From: Deinococcus sp. QL22
GTDB lineage: Bacteria; Deinococcota; Deinococci; Deinococcales; Deinococcaceae
Length of the DNA: 64,000 nucleotides
NCBI RefSeq assembly: GCF_023370075.1
Contig: NZ_CP097156.1
Location: 1 to 64,000 of the forward strand
Direction of reading: 5' to 3'
The notes below the pieces were generated by a model, which was given only the letters and a program-made list of their open reading frames with translations, had not been told where the DNA came from and did no database searches. The translations under genes and the position numbers were made by a program. Positions 48,277 through 58,129 of this stretch are shown here, piece after piece; the stretch's first letter is position 1, and every line of letters starts with the position of its first letter.

Positions 48277-51200
48277 CTAGAACAGGTAGCCAGTGCGGGC
48301 GCGGGCACGGGTGGCGGGGGGCGCTTGTTGCGTGATCAGCACTTCGGCGGTGAGGCCGCTGCGCTGCAGGTTGGACACAGTGCCGTCCAGTTTCTCGATG
48401 ACCCGCGACAGGGCCGCCGTGTTCTGGGCCTGCGCTTGGGCGTCAGTCGAACGCAGAGCCACCTGCACGGATTGAGGCAGTTCCAATTGCTGGGCGGCAT
48501 TTCCACCAAGTCCAGCAGACGCGCTCGTGGCGTCGCTGCCAAACACGCCGAGTTGCTGCGCGGTCGGCACCAGCACGCCCTGGTAGAACTGCGCCAGTTC
48601 GTTGTTGCCGGTCACGATGGCCGCTTGCAAGTCAGCCGCCGCCTTCACGTCGTCTGTGGGGTCAGCCGTTTTCCGCGCCGCGATGTACTGGTCGAGGAAC
48701 GGTTGAATCAGATCTTTCATGATCGCGCCCTGGAGGAAGCCATCGATCAATCCCTGCAGGATGTTTTGGGCCAGCGACTTTTTCAGATCGATGCCCAGCT
48801 CACCAAACGAGGTCTTGCCAGCTTTGATGCCATCCAGCATGCCGCCGCTGATGGCGTCGTAAATGGCGTCACCCAAGGTGCGGGCGATGTCCACGGATTC
48901 CTGATCAATGACCGACTTCTTGAAGCCCAGGAAACCCCAGAACCCGCCCCGGCTTTCGACCTTGGCGTACTTCGAGAGGTCAAAGAATTTGATTCCTTTG
49001 GTGGCCTCTTCGATTTCGGCTTTGGCCTTTGCCATCGACTTCTTGCCACCCTGGAAGATGTCCAGGATGGTGGAGACCACGGTGGCGACTCCAGCGATGA
49101 TGGCCCCGATCCAATCGCCCTTGGCGAGCGCCGAGAGGGTGCCCTGCACGCCAGAGACGAAGGTGGAGATGACCTGATCGGTCTCCTCGTTTCCCGTTTT
49201 GAAAACCTCGCCTAGGCCCCCGACCAGCGCCTCAGCTCCGGCGAGAATGGCCTTCCTCCCGCTCTTGGCTCCACCAGCCCCGAAATACGCCGCGAGGCCA
49301 TCCAGACCCGCCGTGACGGTCTTCTGGAAGGTACCGTTCTTACCGACGATCCCCGACAGGTTTTTCAGTCGGTTGACCAGGGGAGTGTTGGCCTGCGCCG
49401 TGCCGATCTTGCCTTCGAGATCATTGATCCGTTGCAGGGCTGCCAAATAAGCAGGGGCATCATTTTTCAATCCTTCCAGACGAGCCCGCCAGTAGGCCAG
49501 GGAAGCATTCAGACCCGCGATATAGGCCGGACTTCCATCTTTGCCTTCCGCTTCCGCCAGTGCATACCGCACTTCAAGTAGGGCTTGCGAAGCCTCCTGC
49601 TCTTGATCGGCCAACTTCTCCGGAGTGATCGCTTTGATTTTCCCTTCCAGATCAGTGACCTGTTGTAAGGCCGCGAGATACTCCGGACTCTTTTTGTCGA
49701 GCCCGACCAGGCGGGCCTTCCAGTAAGCCAAAGATGCATTCAAGCCTTCCCGGTAGGCTGGACTCCCATCTGTCCCGGCCTGCTGAGCCCGAGCATATTC
49801 GGCTTCATCCAAGGCTTGTGAAGCAAGCTGATTCTGATCTGCAGTTTTCTCCGGACTGACTGCCAGCAACTTGCCTTCCAACTCAGTGACCTTTTGCAGC
49901 GCAGCCAGATATTCTGGGCTATCGGTCTTGAGCCCATCTTTGCGTGCTCGCCAATAGGCCAGTGAGGTATTGAGCCCTGCTCGATATGCAACGCTGCCAT
50001 CTGTCCCGGCCTGCTGTGCACGGGCGTATTCTGCCTCCGCCAGCGCAAGGCGAGCTTCTTCAGTTTTGTCGGCTTCAGCCTGCGTGAAAGCAGCAGCAGC
50101 TTTGGTGCCAGCCTCTTTGGCCTTGCCGGTGATCTGGGCGATAAACCCGTCGTAGAGGACGATGTTGGCAAGCAGTCCATCGCGGGTGAGGCGTTCATCC
50201 GGAGTGAGCTGGTCATCGGAGAGGCCCTCGAACTGACGAGCGGCGTCCTCTGTCTTCTTCAGGAAGCCCTGATAGGTCTCCAGGAGCCCGTTGTATTTCG
50301 CCTCCGCCGTCGCACGGGCGTCGTCAGCGTCTTCGTCTTTGCCTATGCCGTTCAGGTCACGGGCGAAGGTGCCGGGCAGCGCAGCATCCACCACGCCCAG
50401 GTCAGCGGTCTGCCTCCGAGCGGTGCGTCCTGCAGCCCCGATCTTGGCAATAGCCGCGTCCACGTCGGCCATGGCAGCCTTCCCGACTGTCCCCTGTGCG
50501 GTGTACACCTCGCGCCAGAATTCCAGGGTCTGGACGGCCAGTTGCCGCTGGGATTCGTTCATCTCGGACAGGCCTTCCAGCTCGCGGTCAATCCGCTCCT
50601 GTCCAACCTTGACTAGGTCGTCGCTGGTCGCTTTGGCGGCAGCGAGGACTGCCTGCCCCACATCGCGCTTGGTGCTCAGCTCGTAATCGCGCACGGCGTC
50701 GGTGCCGCGCCGCTCAATCGCTCCTAGATTGGAGGTGTGCTCGGCGAGCAGCTTGGCGGCCACCGTCTGGAGAGTGCCGTTTTGCCGTGCTGCCTCCACT
50801 GCATCGCTGTAGCGGTCGTTCTCGGCCTGTGTTTCAATCTCACGACTGGCGGCCACTTCTTTCTGTTTCTGCGCAACCAGCAAGGGCTGGAAGCGCTTGC
50901 GGATCTCCAGCACCTGCGCCTGGGTCAGGCCCTCAGCAGAGAGTTCCTCCGCCTGTCGGGCTTCCAGATCGGCGGTCTGGCGGGCCAGCAGGTCGAGTGC
51001 GTTCTTCCGGATGGTGTCGCGGGTGGCCCGGTCTGCGGAGAGCAGGGCCGCGTCGAGGGCGTTCTTGGCGTTCAACTCGGCAGCGCTGCGATCGCTGGCG
51101 TTTTTGGCTGTAACGATGCCGAGACGGGTGTCGATGTCGGCCAGAGCTTTGTCCTGTGCCGCCGCGAGTTCAAGCCGCTGTTGACGGCTCAATCCTTCGA

Positions 51201-54200
51201 GTTCACCCAGCTTCTTGTACTTCTCGTTGACCTGCCGGATTTCTTCGTCGGCTTCGACGCGGGCACGGGCGTCTCGCGCGGTCTGAATCTTCTCGCCGAA
51301 ATCCAGTTCAAGCTGATAGAGGGTGGCCAGGTTGCCCTTGGCTTGGGCCTGAGCATTCCCCAGTTGGCCTTCAAGCGTCTCACTGCCAGTACGGGCGGCA
51401 GCCACCGCATTCTCCGCCTGCAGTTGGCCGAGCTGTACCCCAGTCAGGGTCTTGCGTTTGGCGATCTCTGCATCAAGCAGCGCCAGCTTCTTCGGATCGC
51501 CCCCATTGGCAATCACACGGGCTCGGGCGGCCGTCAGTTCGGCATACGCCCACTTCTCTACGGCTTCGCGCAGCTTGTCGATCTCGCTGCGGTAGTTGGC
51601 AATCCCCTGGCCCTGCGTGCCAAGGGTGCCACTTTGGGTGAGCAGGGCCTTGATGGTGGCCTGCAAGGTGGCGGGCAGTTCAGATGCCTTGGCCCTTAAG
51701 TCTTCGAGCGCTTGCTTGTAGCGCAGCACGCTGTCTGCCGTGACGGTTCCGGCCTTCACCTGCTGGGCAAAGCGTTCGTTGAGTTGCCGCAGGTCACGTT
51801 CTAGCGCCTGTACCGCTTTCTGACGGGCTGTACTTTGGGTGAGTTCCTCTCTGGTCGCCGCTTTGGCTTCCTGGACGGTGCGGTCGCGGTCGATCTGGGC
51901 CGCCCGAATCGCGTTTTGAGAGGTGGTCGTCGCGGTGCCCAGTGCACCCGCTTGCAGCGCTGGAGCCAGCGCCCGCGCGGCTGCATCGTCGATCTTTTTC
52001 TGAGCAACAGCAATTTGCTTTTTGGCCGCCAGTTCGGCATCGGCTTGCCGCCGGATGATGACCTCACGCTGGGCCGCCGTACCAGCAAAACGCTGGAGTT
52101 CTTGCTCGTTGAGTTGCTCGATGCGCTCCAAAGTGAGGCGGGCCTGTGCTACCTGCCCTTCACGCACCTGCGCGTCGAACTGGTCGCGCTCTGCCTTCAG
52201 GGCGTCGTTCCCCTCGCGCACCACACGAAGACGGGTGGTCTCAATCTCGCGCTGGGCATTCTCGAACGTCGTCTTCGAACGGGTGAGGGCGGCGGCCTGT
52301 TGACCGGCAGGCAAGGCCTTGGCAGCCGCGTCGTCGAGTTTCTTCTGTGCCTCAGCCAGTTTCAGCTTGGCGGCTGCTTCGACGCCCGCCTGACGGGTGA
52401 CAATCTTGATCCGCTCTTCAGCGGTGCCCTTGAAGCGAACCAACTCGCGTTCGTTCAGCCCCGCGATCCGGTCGAGGGTCAGTCGGGCGTCGGCCACCCG
52501 GCCTTCCCGCAGTTGAGCCTCGAACTGGTCACGCTCTGCCTTCAGGGCGTCGTTCCCCTCGCGCACCACGCGAAGACGGGTGTTTTCGATCTCGCGCTGG
52601 GCATTCTCGAAAGTTTTCTTTGAGCGGGCCAGGGCCGCCGCCTGCTCTCCTGCCGGAAGGGCACGGGCCGCCGCGTCGTCGCTCTTCTTCTGGGCCTGGG
52701 CGACCTTCAGTGCGGCGGACGCTTCCGCCCCCGCTTGCCGGGCCACGATCTTGATGCGCTGTTCCGCCGTGCCCTTGAAACGGATCAGTTCACGCTCATT
52801 CAGTCCCGTAATCCGGTCGAGCGTGAGGCGGGCATCGGCCACCCGGCCTTCCCGCAACTGCTGATCAAGCTTGCTCTGCTCTTCCTGGATGGTCTTGCCC
52901 GATTCTTTGATGGCCCGCAGGCGGTCGGTTTCGATTTCGCGCAGGCTGTTGGCGTAGTCGGTTTGGGCCTGATCCAGCCCGGCCTGACGGTTGGCGGGGG
53001 CCAGCCCACGGGCTTCGGTTTGGTCAATCTTGAGTTGCGCGGCAGCAATCTTTTTCTCTGCCCCCGCAATCGCATTCGCTCCGTCGCGGGCAATCTTGGC
53101 GCGGGCGGTGACATCGTCTCCAGCGTTGACGAGAGCGCGGGTCTGAATGGTTTTGAGCCGTTCCAAGGACGAGCGGGCCGCAGCCACCTGCCCCTGGGCG
53201 GCCTCACGGGCCACTGACGCCTGCTCATCCGAGGCTTTTTTGGCGAGGGCCTTGGCCTCTTTGGCGAGGCGCTCGCGCTCTTTCAGGGCCTGACGCTCAA
53301 AGTCCAGTACCTTGGCGGCCACCGGATTGTTCTTGGTGAACGCGGCAATTTCCCGTCCTGCCGCAGCGGAGGCCGCCCCCTGTCCCTTGGTGCGGGCTTC
53401 CAGGGCGGCGAGTTCCTTGGCGCGCTTCTGAAATTTGGCGTACTCGGCGGCCGTGACCTCAGCGGCCTTGACGGAGCTGGCCGAACCGTCCTTGTTCGTC
53501 TGGGTGATGGTTTTCCAAACGTTGGCGTGGGCTTTTTTGAAGGCGGCGATGTCGGTGTTGACCTTGGTGAGCCACACCTTGTTGCCCGACTTCAAGGCCA
53601 GTTGCTGCTGGTTGTACAGGCTCTGGGCTTGTTTGTTCAGTTTCTCGATTTGGGTATTGGCGGCGGCTGTTGCTGCAGCATTCCCTGCCGCTGTTCCCGC
53701 CTGGCCGCCTTTTGCCGCACCCGCAAGGTCGTCGGCCCGGACAAAGCCCGTGACTTTACCCAGCTGGTTCACCCCGACATTACCCACCGGATTGCCTGTG
53801 GCCTTGTTGCTGACGCGGTTGTTGCCCCGCACCAGGCCGTCCCCGATATAGATGCCCACATGCCCGTCGCCACCATCTTCGTAGAACACGGTATCGCCGG
53901 GTTTCAGGTCACTGACACCCGTATACCCGCGCAGCAACCCCGCTTTGCGGGCATTGTTGGCTGCGTCGTTGGCGTTGACGCGCCCATCGCTGTTGCTGTC
54001 ACTGAAGATGCGGTTGATGTACCCGGCGATCTCCGGTTGTGCTTGGCCCAGCGTGAGGCGCACCCATTTGGAGCAGAAGTTCACGACGGCGTCGGCCTGC
54101 TGGTTGCCTGTTTTGATCAGGGTCTGCTGGGCCACCGCCAATCCGAAATCGCTGGCTGGCCCAGTCCGCACTTGACCAGGCTGGAGAGGCCCCTGACCCG

Positions 54201-57027
54201 GCAATGTGTTGGGGTTGCGAATGCGGTTGCGCTCTTTGGCGGCTTCCAGTTCTGCTTTGGCTGCCGCCAGACGTGTTTCTGCGGCTTTGACCGCTTCGGG
54301 ATCGACAGTGAAATACCTTTCCCCAGTGAAAAAATTAGAACCAGAAAAGTTGCCTTTTTGCGCCTGTGTTAAACCGTCCAACGCAAGCAAATGGCGTGCC
54401 TGAGCATCTGCCAATTCGGTTCCCACTGCGTTAAGCTCTGCGACCCTCGCTAGCATAGTGCCGCTGCTCTGAGCGGCTAACTGATCAGTGGCATCGTAGA
54501 TTTTCTGGATGTCATTAAAAATATTATTGGCGTAGACCGCGATGCCTGCGGCAACAGTGGCAATAAGACCGATAGGGTTGGAGGCGACGAACGCTGCGAG
54601 CGACGCGCCTACGGCTGCTATAAGCGCAGGCAAAGCTGTCAAAACGCCAGCTAATGTACCCCAAGCCGCGGTTGTGGCTGTGGCAATGACACTGCCTTTA
54701 AAGGCAATCAGGGCCACTCCCGCAGGAATTAAATAACCTCGCAGCTCTTCAAGAGCAGGGCCTGTCTTGCCAAGCCAATCCACAAGTCCAGTGAGGGCGA
54801 CGACCACCGCTTCCGCAGCGGGGGCCAGCTCTGCGCCCAAACTTTGCTTGAGCAGCAAAATTTTGTTGGATAGCTCCGCCTGCGCCGCCACTAAGCTGTC
54901 AGTGCGCTCTTTAGCAGCAAGGTCGGCAAGCCCAGTCTGGGTTACCGCCGCACTGCGTTCGTCGAGCAGACGTGTGCCCTGAGCATTAGCGCCGTTGTAA
55001 GCATCGAGCAGGGTGGTCGCGGTGCGAATCCCGTCGCTACCGTAGATTGTTTCGAGCGTGGCGAGGCGCTGCTTGTCGGTATAGCCTTCCAGCCCTTCCG
55101 CGAGCTGCTGTGTGATCTCGCGCAAGCTTTTCATCTTGCCTGCCGAATCGAAGGCAGAGAACCCGATTTTATCCATCGCAGCCTGGGCAGGCTGGGAGTT
55201 AGACGTAAACGCCGCCGTAAACGCTTTGAAGCTAGTGCCTGCGTCCGACGCCCCGATCAGGCGGTCGCGCATCAGGCTCATCACGGTGGTGAATTCAGTG
55301 ATGTCGATGCCTGCGGTTCGAGCGGCGCTACCGCCTGCTGCGATAGCTAGGCGAAAATCGTCGAGCCGCAATGCAGAAACGTTGCTGGCCGCTGCCAGCA
55401 AATCCGGCACTTTGGCCGCGGCTGCCCCTTCCAGCCCGAAGGCCCGCATAGAGCCGACCAGAATTTCGGAAGACACGGTGAGGTCTTTAACGCCCGATGC
55501 AGCAGCAAGCTTGGCCGCCGTTTGCAGGCCACCGCTGATGATCTCAGAGGTACTCAGGCCACGAGAGCCGAGTTCTTCAATCGCAGCAGCGGCTTGGTTG
55601 GAGTTAAAGCCCAGCTTGGTCAGCGAGGGATCTTGCGCCAGTCCCGCCAGCTCTTTGCCAAGTGCCTTGCCCTCTTCTCCGAACAGCCCCAGCGTTGCTT
55701 TCGCGTTCTGAATGCCGTTCTCAAAGGTGCCGAACGCCCCGACCGAGGCCACGCCCGCAGCGGTAAAGGCCACCACTCCAGCCGTCACGCCCGCAATCGC
55801 CAAACCGACTGGCCCAGCAGCGGCCAGAATGCCTCCCAGACCGCCCGCAAACCCGGTGGCCTGCGCGGCAGCGGCCCCTAGGCTCCCGCCTGCCTGAGCC
55901 GCAAACTGGGGCAGGGAGCGCAGGGCATTAAGAATGCCGCCCGATAAACCCAGAGGCGTGAAGATGCCCTGCAAGGCTCCCCGCTGAGAAGCGAGTTGCT
56001 GAGTCGCCTGAGCCAAAGCACGCATCTGCTTCTCGCTGACGTTGCTGCGCTGCCCCACCGCCTGGATGCGCTGTTCGAGCGCCCGCATAGAAGCTTCGTA
56101 GGACTGCAAAGCAGCGCGTTTGGCCGTAAAGCTACCTGCCGCGACGGTGGCACGCTCAAATTCAGCACGGGCAGCAGCCATATCCGTCCGAATCTTCGTG
56201 ATGGACGTGGAGTTGATGTTACGAGCTGCTGTGGACAGCCCACCCATGACCCGTTCCAGGTTGCGAGCTTCGGTACTGCCTGCGCGTAAACCCGTGGCGA
56301 GCGAAGCCCCAGCCGTGCGGATGCGCTCCATTTCGCGCAAGTAGGTACGCAGACCAATCGCGCCCCGCTCGTATTGCGACTGCGCTACCCCTAGCTCACG
56401 TCCTAGCTGCTGAATGCCCGCGCCCGCCGAAGTGCCGACCCGCCCCAAAGCCTGCGCGACCGTGCCGGATGCCGCCCGCAAAGCATCCAATTTCCGTTGC
56501 TGATCCGCTGTGAGCACCCCGAGGCTCCGCAGCGAGACGATTTCAGCGTCAATCTGCGCTTTCAGGGCGCGGGTGGCCGTTTCAAACTGAGCAGTGGAGA
56601 GAATGTTGTTCCGCAAGTCACCTTGCAGGGCCTTGAGCTGGGCGGCATACGGATTGAGGTTCGCTCCACCGCCACCCCCGCCGCCCCCAGCGGGTGGCCC
56701 GTTAGGAGGCCGCGTGTTGCGGATTTCCGCCAAGACGCGCTTCAGCTCAGCGACAACCGCCTGAAACTGAGTAATCATGGCTGTTCCGCCAGAGAGGATG
56801 GCCCCAAAACCCGCCGTGTTGATGTTGAACAAGCCCGACACCGTGGTGCCGAGACTGGTCAGCAGAGTGCGAATCTGCGCGATCCGGGTAGCCGCGTCTG
56901 CCGAGTCGATGGCGATCTTGACTGTCTTTTCGCCCTTCAGGCCGGACAGGGCGGCGTTCAGCTCAGCCTTGGTGGGGGCCTTGAGCTTGACGGTGGCTTC
57001 CAGCTTGAGGCCGGTCAGCCCGGCCAA
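48277..57027 (-). CDS. Giant tape measure protein with embedded NlpC/P60-like domain
   Basis: At least 2916 aa; by the usual 0.15 nm per residue this predicts a tail near 440 nm. Residues about 370-830 hold the TMP core (TKLGFNSNQAAAAIEELGSRGLSTSEI; MSLMRDRLIGASDAGTSF; LETIYGSDGIRTATTLLDAYNG) and hydrophobic segments. Residues about 980-1090 form a peptidoglycan-hydrolase-like domain with C985 (NFCSKWV) and H1056 (GHVGIYIGDG), interrupted by an EF-hand-like loop (DSNSDGRVNANDA). Then 115-residue coiled-coil repeats (about 1276-1735) and three 77-residue repeats (2333-2563). TTG 57027 is the first usual start, but the frame is open upstream to a CTG at 57126 with a strong ribosome site; the true protein is probably 33 residues longer. 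Confidence 0.9.
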   Translation of the reverse strand: MAGLTGLKLEATVKLKAPTKAELNAALSGLKGEKTVKIAIDSADAATRIAQIRTLLTSLGTTVSGLFNINTAGFGAILSGGTAMITQFQAVVAELKRVLAEIRNTRPPNGPPAGGGGGGGGANLNPYAAQLKALQGDLRNNILSTAQFETATRALKAQIDAEIVSLRSLGVLTADQQRKLDALRAASGTVAQALGRVGTSAGAGIQQLGRELGVAQSQYERGAIGLRTYLREMERIRTAGASLATGLRAGSTEARNLERVMGGLSTAARNINSTSITKIRTDMAAARAEFERATVAAGSFTAKRAALQSYEASMRALEQRIQAVGQRSNVSEKQMRALAQATQQLASQRGALQGIFTPLGLSGGILNALRSLPQFAAQAGGSLGAAAAQATGFAGGLGGILAAAGPVGLAIAGVTAGVVAFTAAGVASVGAFGTFENGIQNAKATLGLFGEEGKALGKELAGLAQDPSLTKLGFNSNQAAAAIEELGSRGLSTSEIISGGLQTAAKLAAASGVKDLTVSSEILVGSMRAFGLEGAAAAKVPDLLAAASNVSALRLDDFRLAIAAGGSAARTAGIDITEFTTVMSLMRDRLIGASDAGTSFKAFTAAFTSNSQPAQAAMDKIGFSAFDSAGKMKSLREITQQLAEGLEGYTDKQRLATLETIYGSDGIRTATTLLDAYNGANAQGTRLLDERSAAVTQTGLADLAAKERTDSLVAAQAELSNKILLLKQSLGAELAPAAEAVVVALTGLVDWLGKTGPALEELRGYLIPAGVALIAFKGSVIATATTAAWGTLAGVLTALPALIAAVGASLAAFVASNPIGLIATVAAGIAVYANNIFNDIQKIYDATDQLAAQSSGTMLARVAELNAVGTELADAQARHLLALDGLTQAQKGNFSGSNFFTGERYFTVDPEAVKAAETRLAAAKAELEAAKERNRIRNPNTLPGQGPLQPGQVRTGPASDFGLAVAQQTLIKTGNQQADAVVNFCSKWVRLTLGQAQPEIAGYINRIFSDSNSDGRVNANDAANNARKAGLLRGYTGVSDLKPGDTVFYEDGGDGHVGIYIGDGLVRGNNRVSNKATGNPVGNVGVNQLGKVTGFVRADDLAGAAKGGQAGTAAGNAAATAAANTQIEKLNKQAQSLYNQQQLALKSGNKVWLTKVNTDIAAFKKAHANVWKTITQTNKDGSASSVKAAEVTAAEYAKFQKRAKELAALEARTKGQGAASAAAGREIAAFTKNNPVAAKVLDFERQALKERERLAKEAKALAKKASDEQASVAREAAQGQVAAARSSLERLKTIQTRALVNAGDDVTARAKIARDGANAIAGAEKKIAAAQLKIDQTEARGLAPANRQAGLDQAQTDYANSLREIETDRLRAIKESGKTIQEEQSKLDQQLREGRVADARLTLDRITGLNERELIRFKGTAEQRIKIVARQAGAEASAALKVAQAQKKSDDAAARALPAGEQAAALARSKKTFENAQREIENTRLRVVREGNDALKAERDQFEAQLREGRVADARLTLDRIAGLNERELVRFKGTAEERIKIVTRQAGVEAAAKLKLAEAQKKLDDAAAKALPAGQQAAALTRSKTTFENAQREIETTRLRVVREGNDALKAERDQFDAQVREGQVAQARLTLERIEQLNEQELQRFAGTAAQREVIIRRQADAELAAKKQIAVAQKKIDDAAARALAPALQAGALGTATTTSQNAIRAAQIDRDRTVQEAKAATREELTQSTARQKAVQALERDLRQLNERFAQQVKAGTVTADSVLRYKQALEDLRAKASELPATLQATIKALLTQSGTLGTQGQGIANYRSEIDKLREAVEKWAYAELTAARARVIANGGDPKKLALLDAEIAKRKTLTGVQLGQLQAENAVAAARTGSETLEGQLGNAQAQAKGNLATLYQLELDFGEKIQTARDARARVEADEEIRQVNEKYKKLGELEGLSRQQRLELAAAQDKALADIDTRLGIVTAKNASDRSAAELNAKNALDAALLSADRATRDTIRKNALDLLARQTADLEARQAEELSAEGLTQAQVLEIRKRFQPLLVAQKQKEVAASREIETQAENDRYSDAVEAARQNGTLQTVAAKLLAEHTSNLGAIERRGTDAVRDYELSTKRDVGQAVLAAAKATSDDLVKVGQERIDRELEGLSEMNESQRQLAVQTLEFWREVYTAQGTVGKAAMADVDAAIAKIGAAGRTARRQTADLGVVDAALPGTFARDLNGIGKDEDADDARATAEAKYNGLLETYQGFLKKTEDAARQFEGLSDDQLTPDERLTRDGLLANIVLYDGFIAQITGKAKEAGTKAAAAFTQAEADKTEEARLALAEAEYARAQQAGTDGSVAYRAGLNTSLAYWRARKDGLKTDSPEYLAALQKVTELEGKLLAVSPEKTADQNQLASQALDEAEYARAQQAGTDGSPAYREGLNASLAYWKARLVGLDKKSPEYLAALQQVTDLEGKIKAITPEKLADQEQEASQALLEVRYALAEAEGKDGSPAYIAGLNASLAYWRARLEGLKNDAPAYLAALQRINDLEGKIGTAQANTPLVNRLKNLSGIVGKNGTFQKTVTAGLDGLAAYFGAGGAKSGRKAILAGAEALVGGLGEVFKTGNEETDQVISTFVSGVQGTLSALAKGDWIGAIIAGVATVVSTILDIFQGGKKSMAKAKAEIEEATKGIKFFDLSKYAKVESRGGFWGFLGFKKSVIDQESVDIARTLGDAIYDAISGGMLDGIKAGKTSFGELGIDLKKSLAQNILQGLIDGFLQGAIMKDLIQPFLDQYIAARKTADPTDDVKAAADLQAAIVTGNNELAQFYQGVLVPTAQQLGVFGSDATSASAGLGGNAAQQLELPQSVQVALRSTDAQAQAQNTAALSRVIEKLDGTVSNLQRSGLTAEVLITQQAPPATRARARTGYLF
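49339..50031 (-). repeat. Three tandem 231-bp repeats inside the tape measure gene
   Basis: Copies begin at 50031, 49800 and 49569 (leftward). Each encodes 77 residues opening [EA]YARAQQAGTDGS-AYR-GLN-SLAYW and containing PEYLAALQ-VT-LEGK. The third copy is more diverged. Copy-number change would alter tail length. Confidence 0.8.
51823..53202 (-). repeat. Four tandem 345-bp repeats inside the tape measure gene
   Basis: Units begin near 53202 (diverged), then at 52857, 52512 and 52167 (leftward). Each encodes 115 residues with LREGRVADARLTLDRI, GLNERELVRFKGTAE and FENAQREIE-TRLRVVREGNDALKAERDQF. The middle copies are nearly identical in DNA over stretches such as 52186-52270 versus 52530-52612. 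Confidence 0.85.
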
Positions 57028-57123
57028 CTGGGTCTGGGCCTGCTTGGCAAAGTCTTGCAGGGCCTGCCGGGCACGCCCGGTGTTGGCGGTGACGTCTAAA
57101 TGGGCCGACGCGACTTGAGTAGA

Positions 57124-57140
57124 CAGAGAAGATCACCTCC
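57124..57140 (-). promoter_or_regulatory. Strong ribosome site with an in-frame CTG, probable true start of the tape measure gene
   Basis: GGAGGTGATC (57140-57131) is followed, seven bases after the GGAGGTG core, by CTG (57126-57124) in frame with the tape measure. The 33 codons from there to TTG 57027 encode STQVASAHLDVTANTGRARQ and a continuing helix, typical of tape measure N-termini, while TTG 57027 has no ribosome site. Confidence 0.6.
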
Positions 57141-57150
57141 ACGCGATCAA

Positions 57151-57174
57151 AAAACCGCCCCAAAAGGCGGTTTT
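57151..57174. terminator. Hairpin with T-runs between the endonuclease module and the tape measure gene
   Basis: AAAACCGCC and GGCGGTTTT form a stem with A- and T-runs on both sides. It could stop leftward transcription coming from the inserted endonuclease genes, so the tape measure may need read-through or its own promoter. Confidence 0.7.
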
Positions 57175-57196
57175 GTAGCTACATCAGGATTCAGAG

Positions 57197-58129
57197 CTAA
57201 TGGATGTCTTGAACTGCGTAGCCTGCAAACAGAACAGGCGTTTTATATTCTCCAGTCACAAATGCATGGAAGGTGCGAGGGGGCACGCCAAGGCTTTTGG
57301 CCGTTTTTAAAATATTTACAAACTCCTGCCTTGTGCCATCGGGGTGTATCAAAACTCGCCGCTGTGTTGGGAATCTGCGGTTGTTTGGATCTCTTTTGGC
57401 GACTACCCTCGCTTCTTCTAGAGCAACATTTGATTCCCAAGCCTCTCGCGACATGGTGGCGAGGCGACATGAATATCCTTTGTAGGTTCGTTTTGAACCT
57501 TTGCCCACTTGAAACATCGTGCTGGTGTGAAGCTCACGCTCACGGCAGAACTGGCCCAAATGCTGCACTTCTTCTTCCCGCCCATCAGGAAACGTGACGA
57601 TGTAAGCCTGCGCCTTAGCAACGTTTTGCTTAAGCAGTAACGCCTTGGTTTCCTCAGTGTGCTGGTACCCCGTGACGCGTCCGGCTTGCGGGAGGGCGTT
57701 GTACCCACCGCGCTTGTTGTACGCCCCCAAAAACTCAATCCAAGCCTGCTCAATTGTTATCAGCAAGTCTTCCCGATCCACTAACTCCAGCACTTTGAAG
57801 GCAAAGGCTTTTTCTCCATCTCGCGTCCATGCGCGTTGTAACCGGGGCGAGTGATGCCTTCCCGAGCGCAGAAGATGTCGGTGTTGACTCCATCTCTGCC
57901 GCAAGCAGCCTGCGCTCCCAACATAAACCTGTCCCGATGAGCAGTGTTGGATGACATAGATTCCTGCGACCCGTTTAGACAGTGCCCAGTCCTTCTGCTT
58001 TGCAATAAAGCACGGCTTGCAGCGAGCTGCCCAAGCGCCCCTATCGCGGTAAAAGAATTTGGAAGTCTCGGGCAAAATACGCTGACATTTCGTGCATTGA
58101 CGCTCCCCAACCACAGCCGACTTACCCAT
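57197..58129 (-). CDS. GIY-YIG endonuclease with NUMOD-like repeats, 310 aa
   Basis: An N-terminal zinc ribbon (CTKC, CKPC; residues 12-40) precedes the GIY-YIG core: AGIYVI (55-60), QVYVGSA (67-73), RQRWSQHRHLL, ending near IEFLGAYNKRGGYN. Two C-terminal repeats (FPDGREEEVQHLGQFCRERELHTS; HPDGTRQEFVNILKTAKSLGVPP) resemble modular DNA-binding motifs of homing endonucleases. ATG 58129 is chosen; TTG 58150 would overlap the HNH gene more. Likely a free-standing homing endonuclease beside the tape measure gene. Confidence 0.85.
   Translation of the reverse strand: MGKSAVVGERQCTKCQRILPETSKFFYRDRGAWAARCKPCFIAKQKDWALSKRVAGIYVIQHCSSGQVYVGSAGCLRQRWSQHRHLLRSGRHHSPRLQRAWTRDGEKAFAFKVLELVDREDLLITIEQAWIEFLGAYNKRGGYNALPQAGRVTGYQHTEETKALLLKQNVAKAQAYIVTFPDGREEEVQHLGQFCRERELHTSTMFQVGKGSKRTYKGYSCRLATMSREAWESNVALEEARVVAKRDPNNRRFPTQRRVLIHPDGTRQEFVNILKTAKSLGVPPRTFHAFVTGEYKTPVLFAGYAVQDIH

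Noticed and set aside
48277..57027. Tandem repeats as a CRISPR array
   Set aside because: Units are 345 and 231 bp, directly adjacent and in frame with the tape measure; no short repeats with unique spacers occur in the window.
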